From assembly GCA_020638195.1 (NCBI GenBank), contig JACKJC010000001.1, positions 299,001 through 363,000 of the forward strand: DNA of 64,000 bases, written 5' to 3'. This document shows, piece after piece, positions 50,607 through 62,735 of this stretch. A program made the position numbers and the translations under genes. The DNA is from Methylobacteriaceae bacterium. Its GTDB lineage: Bacteria; Pseudomonadota; Alphaproteobacteria; Rhizobiales; Beijerinckiaceae. Under the pieces are notes generated by a model. That model did not search any database, was not told the DNA's origin, and saw only the letters and a list, made by a program, of their open reading frames with translations. Numbering within the stretch: position 1 is the first letter of the stretch; each line of letters starts with the position of its first letter.

Positions 50607-51169
50607 CAGCCGACCTCTTTCATGCGTGTGCGAATGGCGTTGAGTTTGGTTTTCAGCGAAGAATCGACCATGCGCGAGCCGACCTTGACGACAAGGCCGC
50701 CGATGATGGCGGGATCGATCTTCACGTCGACGTCCACGGACTTGGCGCCGGCGACAGCGGCGAGCTGATCGCGAAGGGCCTGCATCTGCTGGTCGTTGAG
50801 CGGGCTGGCGGCCGTCACTTCGGCGCGCGTGACGCCATTGGCGACGTCTTCGAGCTTCCGGTAGCCGGCGATCATGTCGGAGATCGCGAACAGGCGACGC
50901 TTGGAAGCGACGAGCTTGATGAAATTGGCGGCCACGCCGGAAATGCCGGCCTTGTCGAGAATGGCCGAGAGCGCCTTGGTCTGGTCCTCGGCGGAGAACA
51001 CCGGGCTCTTCACGAGGCGCTGCAGGTCGGCGCTCTCGTCGATCAGCTTCTGGAAGGAGGAAAGGGCCGCGCCCACCGCAGCGGTGGCGCCGCTCTCGGC
51101 GGCCAGGGCATGCAGCGCCGAGGCGTAACGCCCCGCCATGCCGGATACGATCGTTTCCTCTTTGGCCAA
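50606..51169 (-). CDS. atpH: ATP synthase F1 delta subunit
   Basis: 187 aa. Start taken as TTG at 51169 (AKEETIVSGMAGRYASALHA) because GAGGGA is placed seven nucleotides upstream, and the length then matches alphaproteobacterial delta subunits. An ATG eleven codons downstream is also possible. IDPAIIGGLVVKVGSRMVDS near the C-terminus is the family signature. Delta joins F1 to the peripheral stalk. First gene of atpHAGDC; the 257 nt upstream should hold the operon promoter. Confidence 0.94.
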
Positions 51170-51426
51170 CGCTGAATCCCTCGAGCGATCGACATTCCGA
51201 AACCGGCGCGCGCCGGCCTCGTAGAAACCCGCCCGGAAAGGCTGCGCGTCGTCGCGGCTTTCGCCGCAAGAGCACGGAAATCCGGGCATTTTTGCTGGGA
51301 CGGAGCACAGGCGTGCGAACACGCCGCTCCGGAAGCGCGCGTGACCTAACATATGGCTTTTTTGTGCGCAACCCTTCGTCGCGCTTGTCAGATAAGGCTT
51401 TGGGAGGGGGCGGCTTCCGACAGGCC

Positions 51427-51726
51427 TCAACCGGCCCCATCGATCACGCTGCGCAGGAAGGCGACGTGCTTTTCGAAAGCGCGCCGTCCTTCCGCCGTCG
51501 CGCTCACCGTCGTGCGCGGACGTCGCGCGACGAAGGCCTTTTGCACCGCCACGTACCGAGCCTTCGCGAGATGATCGATATGCGCGCCGAGATTGCCGTC
51601 GGTCGCGCCGGTCAGCTTTTTCAGGTGCGAGAAATCGATCCCTTCCGCCTCGGGCTGCAGCGCTGTCAGGGCCGCCATGATGCGCAGGCGCACCGGCTGG
51701 TGGACGATGTCGTCGGGCGCGCTCAT
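51427..51726 (-). CDS. Winged-helix transcriptional regulator (MarR/ArsR-like)
   Basis: 99 aa, starting MSAPDDIVHQPVRLRIMAAL. The helix-turn-helix region SHLKKLTGATDGNLGAHIDH and the wing YVAVQKAFVARRPRTTVSAT match small ArsR/MarR-type regulators (DUF/HTH_27-like). Its ATG overlaps the end of the membrane-protein gene (ATGA), so it is translated with it. It probably regulates its own operon, which begins with an alpha/beta-hydrolase gene and has a palindrome in front of it. Confidence 0.75.
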   Translation of the reverse strand: MSAPDDIVHQPVRLRIMAALTALQPEAEGIDFSHLKKLTGATDGNLGAHIDHLAKARYVAVQKAFVARRPRTTVSATAEGRRAFEKHVAFLRSVIDGAG

Positions 51727-52265
51727 GCCTGCCGCATCCACAGGCCGCACAGGACGAGCCCGCCGCCGTTCACCACCGCCAGATAGAGCGGATAGGCCGG
51801 CCCGATCGCCACATAGCCGATGGCGACGAGCGCCGCGACCGACAGACCGAGAATGACATACACGCGCCCGAGCCACAGGCCCGCGAGGCAATAGCCGAAC
51901 ATGACGAGAGTCGGCCAGAAGGCGAGCATCTGTCGCCCGTCGAAATGGCCGATCACGATCGACCAGAAGGCGCCGTAGGCGAAGAACAGCGCGAAGCCCG
52001 CCAGCGAGCGCGACGATGACCCGTATCCGTTGCGCGCGAGCCGCCACGCCACGACCATCGAACCGACGACGCCGCAGGCCGTCAACGCGAGCCAGACGCG
52101 CCCGGCGAGAGACGGCGCCGCCCAGGTCGCGACATCCGCGAGGGCGACGATCACGCCCCAGAGAATGAGCTGCGCGCTCGCCAGCCGGTAGGCGAGCGAG
52201 CGGCGCGTCGCGCTGCGTAGCGCCTCGATCTCCCCAAGCGCGTCGGCCGCCTGCGTCGCGTCCAT
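51723..52265 (-). CDS. Integral membrane protein
   Basis: About 180 aa; ATG at 52265, with a GTG two codons earlier overlapping the hydrolase stop. Five hydrophobic segments are visible, such as LASAQLILWGVIVALADVAT and GYCLAGLWLGRVYVILGLSV. No family recognised. Between hydrolase and wHTH genes with overlapping ends on both sides, so it is part of the same regulated transcript. Confidence 0.6.
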   Translation of the reverse strand: MDATQAADALGEIEALRSATRRSLAYRLASAQLILWGVIVALADVATWAAPSLAGRVWLALTACGVVGSMVVAWRLARNGYGSSSRSLAGFALFFAYGAFWSIVIGHFDGRQMLAFWPTLVMFGYCLAGLWLGRVYVILGLSVAALVAIGYVAIGPAYPLYLAVVNGGGLVLCGLWMRQA

Positions 52266-52267
52266 GT

Positions 52268-53260
52268 TCACTTGCCCTCGCCCTTCGTCGCCGCGACGAT
52301 CGCAGCCAGCGCCGCCGGATCGCGCGTCGCGCCCATATGATCGACGCCGGGCACGATCGTTACGCGCGCCCGCGCGCCCGTCTGCGCGACATCGGCGTAA
52401 CGCCCGGCGACCATCAACTCGTCATCCGCGCCCGCGACGATCTCGATCGGCGCCTCTATGCCCGAAAGATCGCGGTAACGCATGTCCTTTGGACCGAAGC
52501 TCGAGAGGAGTCGGAACGAATAGCGCGTCGTCACGAAGCGGCGCGATTCGTGCGGCAGGGCGAAGGCGAGCACGGGCAGCTGCTCGCAGCATTCGATCCC
52601 GAGCCGATGCAAAATGGTCAGCGCGACGATGCGCGGCGTATCGACGCTCGTCCAGCGCGCGCCGCCGGTCGAGGGCCGCGCCGTCGGCGCATCGATGCCG
52701 AGGAACGGCGAGACCAGCGTGAAGCGGCTGAATTTCTCGCCGAGTGGCGCATGCGCGATCCGCGCGGCAAATCCGCCGCCCGAGGAAAAGCCGACCAGTG
52801 CGGGCTTTTGGGCGAACTTCAGATGATCGAGGAGATCGGCGAGATCGTCCTCACTCTGGCCGATATAGGCGATATCGCCACGCGTTCCCGAAACGCCATG
52901 GCCGCGCAAATCCGGCGCGATGGCGCGCACGCCCGCGGCGGACAGCGCCTTGCCCACGAGATGCATGGCGAGCGAACCTCCGGCCGAACCGTGGATCAGG
53001 ATCGCGGCCGGCCCCGAAACCTCGCCGGCGGGCTCGTACACGCGAAAACCGAGCTGCGTGCCGTCGCGCGCGACGAAATAGGACAGGGCCGGCGCATCGC
53101 TGGCATCCACCGCCCGCGCGCCCTTCAGGATCGATTCGAGCGGCGGCGGCGCGAGGAGCGGCCGCGCGATCATGGCCGCGAGCACGGCAACCGCCAGACC
53201 GAACAGGGCGAACAGGGCGAAAAGAACGACGCTCGGACGCAGGATGTATGTCTTGAACAT
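52268..53260 (-). CDS. Membrane-anchored alpha/beta hydrolase
   Basis: 330 aa. N-terminal membrane anchor (VVLFALFALFGLAVAVLAAM), then the hydrolase domain: ILIHGSAGGSLAMHLVGKAL, APDLRGHGVSGTRGD, nucleophile elbow VGFSSGGGFAAR (GxSxG), and a C-terminal IVPGVDHMGATRD catalytic His region. ESILKGARAVDASDAPALSY separates the anchor and catalytic domain. The substrate is likely a lipid or ester. First gene of the three-gene regulated operon. Confidence 0.8.
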   Translation of the reverse strand: MFKTYILRPSVVLFALFALFGLAVAVLAAMIARPLLAPPPLESILKGARAVDASDAPALSYFVARDGTQLGFRVYEPAGEVSGPAAILIHGSAGGSLAMHLVGKALSAAGVRAIAPDLRGHGVSGTRGDIAYIGQSEDDLADLLDHLKFAQKPALVGFSSGGGFAARIAHAPLGEKFSRFTLVSPFLGIDAPTARPSTGGARWTSVDTPRIVALTILHRLGIECCEQLPVLAFALPHESRRFVTTRYSFRLLSSFGPKDMRYRDLSGIEAPIEIVAGADDELMVAGRYADVAQTGARARVTIVPGVDHMGATRDPAALAAIVAATKGEGK

Positions 53261-53276
53261 AGAACGATTCCAGATA

Positions 53277-53293
53277 ACTCTGTTTTATAGAGT
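53277..53293. promoter_or_regulatory. AT-rich palindrome upstream of the hydrolase operon
   Basis: ACTCT-N7-AGAGT with a TTTTATA core, 17-33 nt upstream of the hydrolase start in an otherwise GC-rich genome. It is a plausible operator for the winged-helix regulator encoded at the end of the same operon, and probably overlaps its promoter. Confidence 0.5.
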
Positions 53294-53399
53294 ATTCTGA
53301 ATTGAGCGCGTGTCAATCAGCGATAGTCTGGACCGGCGACGTCCGGCGAGCGCGCCCAAGAAACCACGGACGAGGCGGAGCCCCGGCGCGATCACTCAT

Positions 53400-54467
53400 T
53401 CATGCGCGCCTGTCTCGGCCCCCGGGGCCTTCGTAAACGTCTGTCAATATCGCACGCGCAGCGATCGCCGCTGGTACGGCGAGTATCACGCCAGCGGCGC
53501 CGAACAGCACGCCGCCTGCAAAGAAGCAAAAGATGATCAGCGTCGGGTGCAGGCGCGAGGCTGTGCCGAGCGCGATCGGCCCGAGAAGCTGGTCGATCGA
53601 GAGCCGCAGCGCGACAGCGTAGATCGCATAGCCGATCAGCGACGCGGCGGTCGCCGAATGCTGCGCGGCGATCAGCCCCGCCAGGATCGCCGATGTCGCG
53701 GGACCGATGACCGGAACCATCTCGAGCATGCCGGTAAGCACGGCGAGAAGGAAGGCGTGGGGCACGCCGAGAAAGACGCCGAGCCCGACATAGGCGGCGA
53801 CCGTCGCATAGATCATCACGCCGAACACACCGAGAAAATACCGCCGCAGGGCGGGTCCGAGCCTCGACCAGATGCGCTCGGCCTGCGCGCGCCGCGGGGG
53901 CGGGACCAGCCACAATAGCCCCACGCGAATCCGCTCGCCCGACAGCAGGAAATAGATCAGAAGCACGCCGGTCAGGAACACGCCAAACAAAGAGGCGAAG
54001 ACCACAGCCCCGATCTCCAGCACGCGCAGAGTGTGGCCTAGCGCCGAGCGCAGACCTGCGACAGCGGCGGTCGCGAGCTGATCGGCGTTCATTTCATCGC
54101 CCAGCAATGTGATCGTGCCCGACCCCAACGCGGCGTGGGCAATCTTCGCGATTGAGCCGTGCAGATCGGTCGCGATCCGCCGCAGCTGGCCGAACAGCGG
54201 CGGTCCCGCCAGCGCGACGACGACGCCGACCGCCGCAACGATGATGACGAACAGGAAAACGGACACCGCCCATCGCGGCGCGCGCGTGTGTGCGCGAAGC
54301 CAATCCTGCAGCGGGTCGCACATGAAGGCGATGATGCCGGCGAAGGTGAACGGCAGCAGAATCCAGCGTAGCACATGCGCGACGAACAGGACCGCGATCA
54401 ACACGATCCAAGCCGACTGCGGCCCCCGTACCGGCTCTGAACGCGCCCCGTTTTCAGGATTCGTCAT
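53400..54467 (-). CDS. AI-2E family transporter (PerM-like)
   Basis: 355 aa from the ATG at 54467; ACAGG sits a few nucleotides upstream. Eight-helix topology of the AI-2E exporter family: IVLIAVLFVAHVLRWILLPF, VFLFVIIVAAVGVVVALAG, SLFGVFLTGVLLIYFLLSG, FLGVFGVMIYATVAAYVGLG, and the conserved MLEMVPVIGPATSAILAGL region. Members export autoinducer-2 or act as Na+/H+ antiporters; the substrate is unknown. A second homologue lies directly upstream. Confidence 0.8.
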   Translation of the reverse strand: MTNPENGARSEPVRGPQSAWIVLIAVLFVAHVLRWILLPFTFAGIIAFMCDPLQDWLRAHTRAPRWAVSVFLFVIIVAAVGVVVALAGPPLFGQLRRIATDLHGSIAKIAHAALGSGTITLLGDEMNADQLATAAVAGLRSALGHTLRVLEIGAVVFASLFGVFLTGVLLIYFLLSGERIRVGLLWLVPPPRRAQAERIWSRLGPALRRYFLGVFGVMIYATVAAYVGLGVFLGVPHAFLLAVLTGMLEMVPVIGPATSAILAGLIAAQHSATAASLIGYAIYAVALRLSIDQLLGPIALGTASRLHPTLIIFCFFAGGVLFGAAGVILAVPAAIAARAILTDVYEGPGGRDRRA

Positions 54468-54528
54468 GCGCCTGTCACAAGTGTCTGAAGGTGAGGGCAA
54501 AACCCGAAGGCTTCGTTGAAGTTCCTGG

Positions 54529-55572
54529 TCAGTCGAGGCTCGATTCGCCCGGCACTACGGTCTCCTCGCCGAGCTGGTCGCGTACGTAGAGTTTCGTCAC
54601 CAGCGCAAAGACGACCACCGTGATCGGCGCGGCGAAGATGATCGCGGCTGTGCCGAACAGGACGCCGACCGTCACAATGCCGAGAAGCATGACCGCTGGC
54701 GGCACATAGACCATGCGCTGCTGCACGAGTGGCGCGATCACGTCGCCCTCGATCTGGTGGATCGCGAGGTAGGCAAGCGCCGTCCAAGCCATCGCGTAGG
54801 GGCTCTGGCCGAAGGCGATCAGCAGCGCCGGCGCGGCCGCGATGAACGGTCCGAGATAGGGCACGAATTCCGTCACGCCCGCGATCAACCCGAGCGCGAA
54901 GGGCGCGGGCAATCCGATCAGCCAGACCGCCAGCCCCGAGGCGACGCCGATGATGACCATCTGGATGAGCTGCCCCAGCAGCCAATATTTCAACCCGCGC
55001 CCGAGATGCTCCAGCGTCTCGTCGGCCTGCGGGCGCAGCGCGGCGGGAAACAGAGCGACCAGCCCGCGGCGATAGAGATCGGGTTGCGCGGCGAGATAGG
55101 CGCCGGCGATCACTGTCACGATCAGCGCCTCGGCCACGCTCGCGCTGCTGCTGATGATGGTGCGCGCGACGCCCGGCAGCGAGATTTCGCCCGCGCCCAT
55201 GTGCGACAGTGCGAGGCGGCCGAGCCGCGAATTCTGCAGGCTCTGCGTAATGCCTTCTTGCGCGCTCGAAATGCGCTGCACGAGGTCCTGAAGCTCCGCG
55301 CTCACGCGCGCGCCAAACATATAGGCCGAGACCCCGACCAGCACGGCGATGACGAGCCCGCTGAGCACGAGCGACAGCCAAAGAGGCAGCTTCCCCCAGC
55401 GCCGCCACGGCTCTGCGCCGATATGCAGCAGCAGCGCGACGATGACCGCGCCGAGCGCGATCATGACGATTTCGAACAGCAGATAGACGGCCAACAGGAC
55501 GAGCAGCACGACGCCGACGCGCAACGCTACGGCGCCCGGACTCTTGCGGGATGAATGATGCGTGGCGTCCAT
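54529..55572 (-). CDS. AI-2E family transporter (PerM-like), tandem copy
   Basis: 347 aa; ATG at 55572 (MDATHHSSRKS). Same family as the following gene: LRVGVVLLVLLAVYLLFEIV, WLSLVLSGLVIAVLVGVSAY, GVTEFVPYLGPFIAAAPALL and VMLLGIVTVGVLFGTAAIIF. The two genes are 61 nt apart on the same strand and are diverged rather than duplicated recently, so they are probably an old pair or heteromeric partners. Confidence 0.8.
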   Translation of the reverse strand: MDATHHSSRKSPGAVALRVGVVLLVLLAVYLLFEIVMIALGAVIVALLLHIGAEPWRRWGKLPLWLSLVLSGLVIAVLVGVSAYMFGARVSAELQDLVQRISSAQEGITQSLQNSRLGRLALSHMGAGEISLPGVARTIISSSASVAEALIVTVIAGAYLAAQPDLYRRGLVALFPAALRPQADETLEHLGRGLKYWLLGQLIQMVIIGVASGLAVWLIGLPAPFALGLIAGVTEFVPYLGPFIAAAPALLIAFGQSPYAMAWTALAYLAIHQIEGDVIAPLVQQRMVYVPPAVMLLGIVTVGVLFGTAAIIFAAPITVVVFALVTKLYVRDQLGEETVVPGESSLD

Positions 55573-55696
55573 GCTCCCTCCACGCCGGCGCGATCGAGCG
55601 ACAACGCCCCCGCTGATCGCGCAATCGGTCGGTCTTTGCGGGAACGATCGAATTCAGGGAACGTTCGCTTCACACGTCCAACAACAGGAGGTTCGC

Positions 55697-56485
55697 ATGA
55701 CCCTGCCGAGAACCAGATCGAAGCTTGCCGCCACGGCCGCGCCCGTCGCGATCGCCGCCGCGTTGCTGTGCACGGCCCCCGCGTTCGCACAAAACGAGCG
55801 GCCCGCGGCGAAACAGACCACGCCCGCGACCGGGCGCGACATGCATTCGAAATCAATCGCGCCACAGCCGAACACGAACGCCGCCTCTGCCAATTCCAGC
55901 GCGAAGGACGATAGCGCCCAGAACCTGCTCGACGAGGCCGTCAATGTCGTCAACGACATGAAGAAGGACCCGAAGGTCGTCGACCTGCTTGAGAAGGCGA
56001 AAGGCGTCTACATCGTGCCTTCGTTCGGACGCGGCGCGGTTATCGTCGGCGCCCGCGGCGGCGCCGGGCTCGTCACCGTCAAGCAGGCTGACGGCTGGAG
56101 CGACCCCGCCTTTTACGATTTCGGCGCCATCAGCTTTGGGCCGCAAGTGGGCGGCGCTGGCGGCTCGGTCGCATTCATCCTGATGAACCAGACCGCCGTC
56201 GACGCCTTCAAGAGCGGCAACAAGATTTCGCTCAACGCCGGCGCCGGTCTGTCGATCGTCAATTATTCCGCCGATTCGCAGGCCTCGTGGGGCAAGGGAG
56301 ATGTCGTCATGTGGAGCGATGCCCCCGGCGCCTACGTCGGCGCGACCGTCAGCGTCACCGACATCAACTGGGACGACGACCGCAATCAGGATTTCTACGG
56401 GAAGAAGACGGATATGACGCAGATCCTGCAGGGCGAGGTTTCGAATCGCGCCGGCCAGCAACTCGACAGCACGTTGCCGATGTAG
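55697..56485 (+). CDS. SYLF/Ysc84-domain lipid-binding protein, exported
   Basis: 262 aa; ATG at 55697 after CAGGAGG. Signal peptide AAPVAIAAALLCTAPAFAQ. After a Pro/Asn-rich stretch the SYLF (DUF500) domain begins near residue 75 (LLDEAVNVVNDMKKDPKVVD), with KGVYIVPSFGRGAVIVGARG and GAGLSIVNYSADSQASWGKG. In eukaryotes the domain binds phosphoinositides; the bacterial role is unknown, but an envelope function is likely. Confidence 0.85.
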   Translation: MTLPRTRSKLAATAAPVAIAAALLCTAPAFAQNERPAAKQTTPATGRDMHSKSIAPQPNTNAASANSSAKDDSAQNLLDEAVNVVNDMKKDPKVVDLLEKAKGVYIVPSFGRGAVIVGARGGAGLVTVKQADGWSDPAFYDFGAISFGPQVGGAGGSVAFILMNQTAVDAFKSGNKISLNAGAGLSIVNYSADSQASWGKGDVVMWSDAPGAYVGATVSVTDINWDDDRNQDFYGKKTDMTQILQGEVSNRAGQQLDSTLPM

Positions 56486-56509
56486 CCGGGCAGCAGCAGG
56501 ACTTCTGGG

Positions 56510-58771
56510 CTACAGAAAACTCATCGGATCGACGTCGACCTGTGCACGGACATTGCCGCGCTCCTTGGGCCCGGCCGCCAGCATGGCGCGCAAGAAGGCC
56601 TGGAGGTCGGCGCCGCGCGGCGCGCGCACGAGCAGACGGAAGCGGTGGCGACCGCGCACCATGGCGATAGGCGCTTCGGCGGGGCCCAGCACGACGATCT
56701 CGTCGGCGGCGGGCAGGCCGCCCGCTGGCGCGACGCGGAAGCGGCCGTCGGCCGGCAGGTCCCACGCCGCCCGCACCAGCGCGCGGGCGTGAGCTTCGGC
56801 CGCGGCGCGGTCCGTACCGGACACCACGATGGCGGCGAGCCGCGAGAACGGCGGCAGATGCGCATTCTCACGCGCGAAGATTTCTTCCGCATAGAATTTT
56901 TCCTGATCGCCAGAGATCAACGCGCGGATGACGGGATGGTCGGGCTGGAAGGTCTGGACAAGCCCACGCCCCGGCCTGTCGCCGCGACCGGCGCGACCGG
57001 TCACCTGCTGGAGGAGCTGGAACGTGCGTTCGGCCGCGCGCGGATCGCTGGAAGACAGGCCGACGTCGGCGTCGACGACGCCGACCAGCGTCAGATGCGG
57101 AAAATTATGTCCTTTCGCCACGAGCTGCGTACCGATGACGATGTCGAAGGCGCCGGCCGAAATCTCCTCGATCTCGTGCCGCAGACGATCGGTCCCGCCG
57201 GGAAAGTCGGAGGAGAGCGTGAGCGTGCGCGCCTCGGGGAACAGCGTCGCGACTTCTTCCGCGAGCCGCTCGACGCCCGGCCCGCAGGCCATGAGCGAAT
57301 CGGCGGTCTCGCATTCCGGGCATACGTCCGGCCGCCGCTCGATATGGCCGCAATGGTGGCAGACCAGCGCGCGACGGAAACGGTGCTCGACCAGCCAGGC
57401 CGTGCAGTTCGGGCACTGGAAGCGATGGCCGCAGGCCCGGCACAAGGTGAGAGGCGCGAAGCCGCGCCGGTTGAGGAACAGCAGCGCCTGTTCCTTGCCC
57501 GCGATGGTCTCGGCTATCGCCTGCGCCAGCACCGGCGAAATCCATTGCCCGCGCGGCGGCGCGGCGCGGCGCAGGTCGATCGCCTGCAGCTGCGGCATCG
57601 TGCGCCCGCCGTGCCGCTCGGGCAGGCGCAGCCAATGGTAGCGGCCCTGTTCGGCGTTGACGCGCGTCTCGATCGAGGGCGTGGCCGAGGCCAGCACAGC
57701 GGCGATGTTCTCGGTCCGCGCGCGCACCACCGCCATGTCGCGCGCATGATAGGAGACGCCGTCCTCCTGCTTGTAGGCGGCCTCGTGCTCCTCATCGACG
57801 ACAATGACGCGCAGGTCCGAAAACGGCAGAAACAGCGCCGAGCGCGCGCCGGCCACCACCTTGACCGGTCCCTCGGCGACCCCCGCCCAGATGCGCGAGC
57901 GTTTACGGCCCGAAACGCCCGAATGCCATTCGGCCGGCCGGACGCCGAAGCGCGCCGCGAAGCGGTCGAGGAATTGCGCGGTGAGCGCGATTTCCGGCAT
58001 CAGGATCAGCGCCTGTCCGCCATCGCGCAGCGCGGCGGCGACCGCTTCGAAATAGACCTCGGTCTTGCCGGACCCGGTCACGCCCTCGAGCAGGGTCGTG
58101 GAAAATTTGCGCGCAAGGACTGCGTCGGCGAGCGCGGACGCCGCCCGCCGCTGCTCGGGGCCGAGCGCCGGCTGCGCGAATTCCGGATCGGGCCGCTCGG
58201 CGACAGCTTCCGCAGGCAGAGCCAGCGCTTCGAGCGCGCCGCAATCGACCAGCGAATCGATCACGCCGGCCGAACAGGCGGCGGCCTCGGCCAGCGCCGA
58301 TTTCGATCGCGCGAAACCGTCGGCGGCGACGGCCAGAACGCGCCCGCGCGCGGGCGTCATGCGTTCGGGCGCGACATCGGTCGCGCGATAGCCGAGACGG
58401 ACGGGATCTGGCCCCAGATCGTCGACTGCGCGAACCGCCATGCGCAGGACCATGCCGCGAGGGCTGAGCGTCCAGCGCGCGATCCAGTCGATGAAACGCA
58501 TCAGCGGCGCGCGCAGGCCCGGTGTGTCCCGCTTGCCGTGCACTGCCTTTAGGTTCGCGCCAGCCTGCGTCTCACGCACCGCCCAGACCACGCCCATCGT
58601 CTCGCGGGTTCCCAGCGGCACATCCACGAGATCGCCCGGGGCGAGCAAAAGACCTGCCGGGACGCGATAGGAATAGGCGGTGTCGACCGCCACAGGCGCG
58701 ACGACGTCCACGACCGTCGGTCTCGCGCCCGTTTCGGCCGGCTCGACGGCGGAATCATGCCTCGCGCTCAT
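56510..58771 (-). CDS. priA: Primosomal protein N' (replication restart helicase PriA)
   Basis: 753 aa SF2 helicase. Walker A TTLLEGVTGSGKTEVYFEAV, DEEH-type motif II (VIVVDEEHEAAYKQED), ASATPSIETRVNAEQGR, GRAGRGDRPGRGLVQTFQPD, and the zinc-binding region (TLCRACGHRFQCPNCTAWLV, ALVCHHCGHIERRPDVCPEC) are all visible. It recognises stalled forks and loads DnaB. No obvious operon partner. Confidence 0.96.
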   Translation of the reverse strand: MSARHDSAVEPAETGARPTVVDVVAPVAVDTAYSYRVPAGLLLAPGDLVDVPLGTRETMGVVWAVRETQAGANLKAVHGKRDTPGLRAPLMRFIDWIARWTLSPRGMVLRMAVRAVDDLGPDPVRLGYRATDVAPERMTPARGRVLAVAADGFARSKSALAEAAACSAGVIDSLVDCGALEALALPAEAVAERPDPEFAQPALGPEQRRAASALADAVLARKFSTTLLEGVTGSGKTEVYFEAVAAALRDGGQALILMPEIALTAQFLDRFAARFGVRPAEWHSGVSGRKRSRIWAGVAEGPVKVVAGARSALFLPFSDLRVIVVDEEHEAAYKQEDGVSYHARDMAVVRARTENIAAVLASATPSIETRVNAEQGRYHWLRLPERHGGRTMPQLQAIDLRRAAPPRGQWISPVLAQAIAETIAGKEQALLFLNRRGFAPLTLCRACGHRFQCPNCTAWLVEHRFRRALVCHHCGHIERRPDVCPECETADSLMACGPGVERLAEEVATLFPEARTLTLSSDFPGGTDRLRHEIEEISAGAFDIVIGTQLVAKGHNFPHLTLVGVVDADVGLSSSDPRAAERTFQLLQQVTGRAGRGDRPGRGLVQTFQPDHPVIRALISGDQEKFYAEEIFARENAHLPPFSRLAAIVVSGTDRAAAEAHARALVRAAWDLPADGRFRVAPAGGLPAADEIVVLGPAEAPIAMVRGRHRFRLLVRAPRGADLQAFLRAMLAAGPKERGNVRAQVDVDPMSFL

Positions 58772-58863
58772 GCAGGCTGCTTAGCACCGGCCCGGCCTGG
58801 CCCAAATGAAAAACCCCCGCCATTGCTGGCGAGGGCCTTTCAGGAGTGTCGAATTCGATTCGA

Positions 58864-59139
58864 TCAGCAGGCGACGCGGATGCGGCGATAGCCACGGAAG
58901 CGGCCCCAGTCGTCGTACACGGCGGTGCGCTGCACACAGGTGGCGTAGGCCGGCTGGGCGGCGGCAGCCATGGCGCCGAGGGTCAGGCCGCCGATCACGC
59001 CAGCCGCAATCGCCGGGCCGCCCCAGCCCCACCCGCCATGATGGCGATGGCCCCAAGCGGCGGCAGGCGTCGCGGTGGCGGAAACCGCGCCGGCGATGGT
59101 CAGGGCGGCGATGGAAGCGGTGATGATCTTGCGGGTCAT
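58864..59139 (-). CDS. Small exported hypothetical protein
   Basis: 91 aa. Signal peptide MTRKIITASIAALTIAGAVS...AAAW. The mature part is Gly/His/Trp-rich (GHRHHGGWGWGGPAIAAGVI) and contains one Cys pair (ATCVQRT and IRVAC). Similar small proteins occur widely in Rhizobiales. Unknown function; possibly metal-binding through the HRHH motif. Confidence 0.6.
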   Translation of the reverse strand: MTRKIITASIAALTIAGAVSATATPAAAWGHRHHGGWGWGGPAIAAGVIGGLTLGAMAAAAQPAYATCVQRTAVYDDWGRFRGYRRIRVAC

Positions 59140-59235
59140 GGCTCTCTCCTGAATGTCGTCGCCGATGTCGTTCGGCGATGAAGAGACCCTACTCAGACCC
59201 GGATCCGGGCGATGTGCTCGCCCGCACGCGCCGAT

Positions 59236-59547
59236 TCAGGCGAGCGCCGACAGCTTTCCGAGCTTTTGCGCGACGAGATAATAGAAGGCGACACGCGACT
59301 TGTCGTGATCGGCCTTCATCGTCTCGCAGACACCCTTGATCGCGGCGTCGAGCTCGGCGTCGCCCGACAGGCCGAGCTTCTTCTTGCACCAGCTTTCGCG
59401 CACCGTATTCAACTCGCCGGGGTCGGAACAGGACACGAGCGAGGAATCTCGGTTGCGCAACGCGATGCCGAGATGTTTCACGATCGCGGCGATCGTCTTC
59501 TCGTCGGCGTCGGGGGCATATTTCTTGACGGCTGCCGTGTGATCCAT
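59236..59547 (-). CDS. DUF2853 family protein
   Basis: 103 aa; ATG at 59547 after GGGAG. MDHTAAVKKYAPDADEKTIA, LGIALRNRDSSLVSCSDPGE and VRESWCKKKLGLSGDAELD are typical DUF2853 signatures. A compact helical protein of unknown function, present in many Alphaproteobacteria. Confidence 0.85.
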   Translation of the reverse strand: MDHTAAVKKYAPDADEKTIAAIVKHLGIALRNRDSSLVSCSDPGELNTVRESWCKKKLGLSGDAELDAAIKGVCETMKADHDKSRVAFYYLVAQKLGKLSALA

Positions 59548-59635
59548 GAGGCGGTCTCCCATCCAAGTCGGCCGGGCGATCATTATACACGCAATCGCCG
59601 GGAGGCCGAACGGCCCCGATTCGTCGCTCACCCGG

Positions 59636-62446
<2,811 letters not shown>

Positions 62447-62735
62447 GGAAACGTGAACCTTGTGCCAGTGACGGCCCGGCGCAACGGGCGTCGCGGGCCT
62501 GTGTTCGAACGTCTGTGTCGGGAAGGTCGCGGCGCCGCCACGGCGGCGGACATGCGCCGGGACGCCCGGAAAAGCCGGGCGAGAGATAAGGACGGCGCCG
62601 CCCCTTGTCAACGCGCCGGGCTGTGCCGCAACGATTGCGCCATGCCCGAGAATGAGCGAATTTACGCCTGATTTTCACGTCATTGGCGCGATTCGTTGAA
62701 GCGCTGGCCATCGGCCTCGTCCCCTGGAGAACCTC

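Noticed and set aside
58772..58863. Inverted repeat downstream of the small exported-protein gene as a terminator
   Set aside because: GCGAGGGCC is only loosely symmetric and no U-tract follows on the minus strand.
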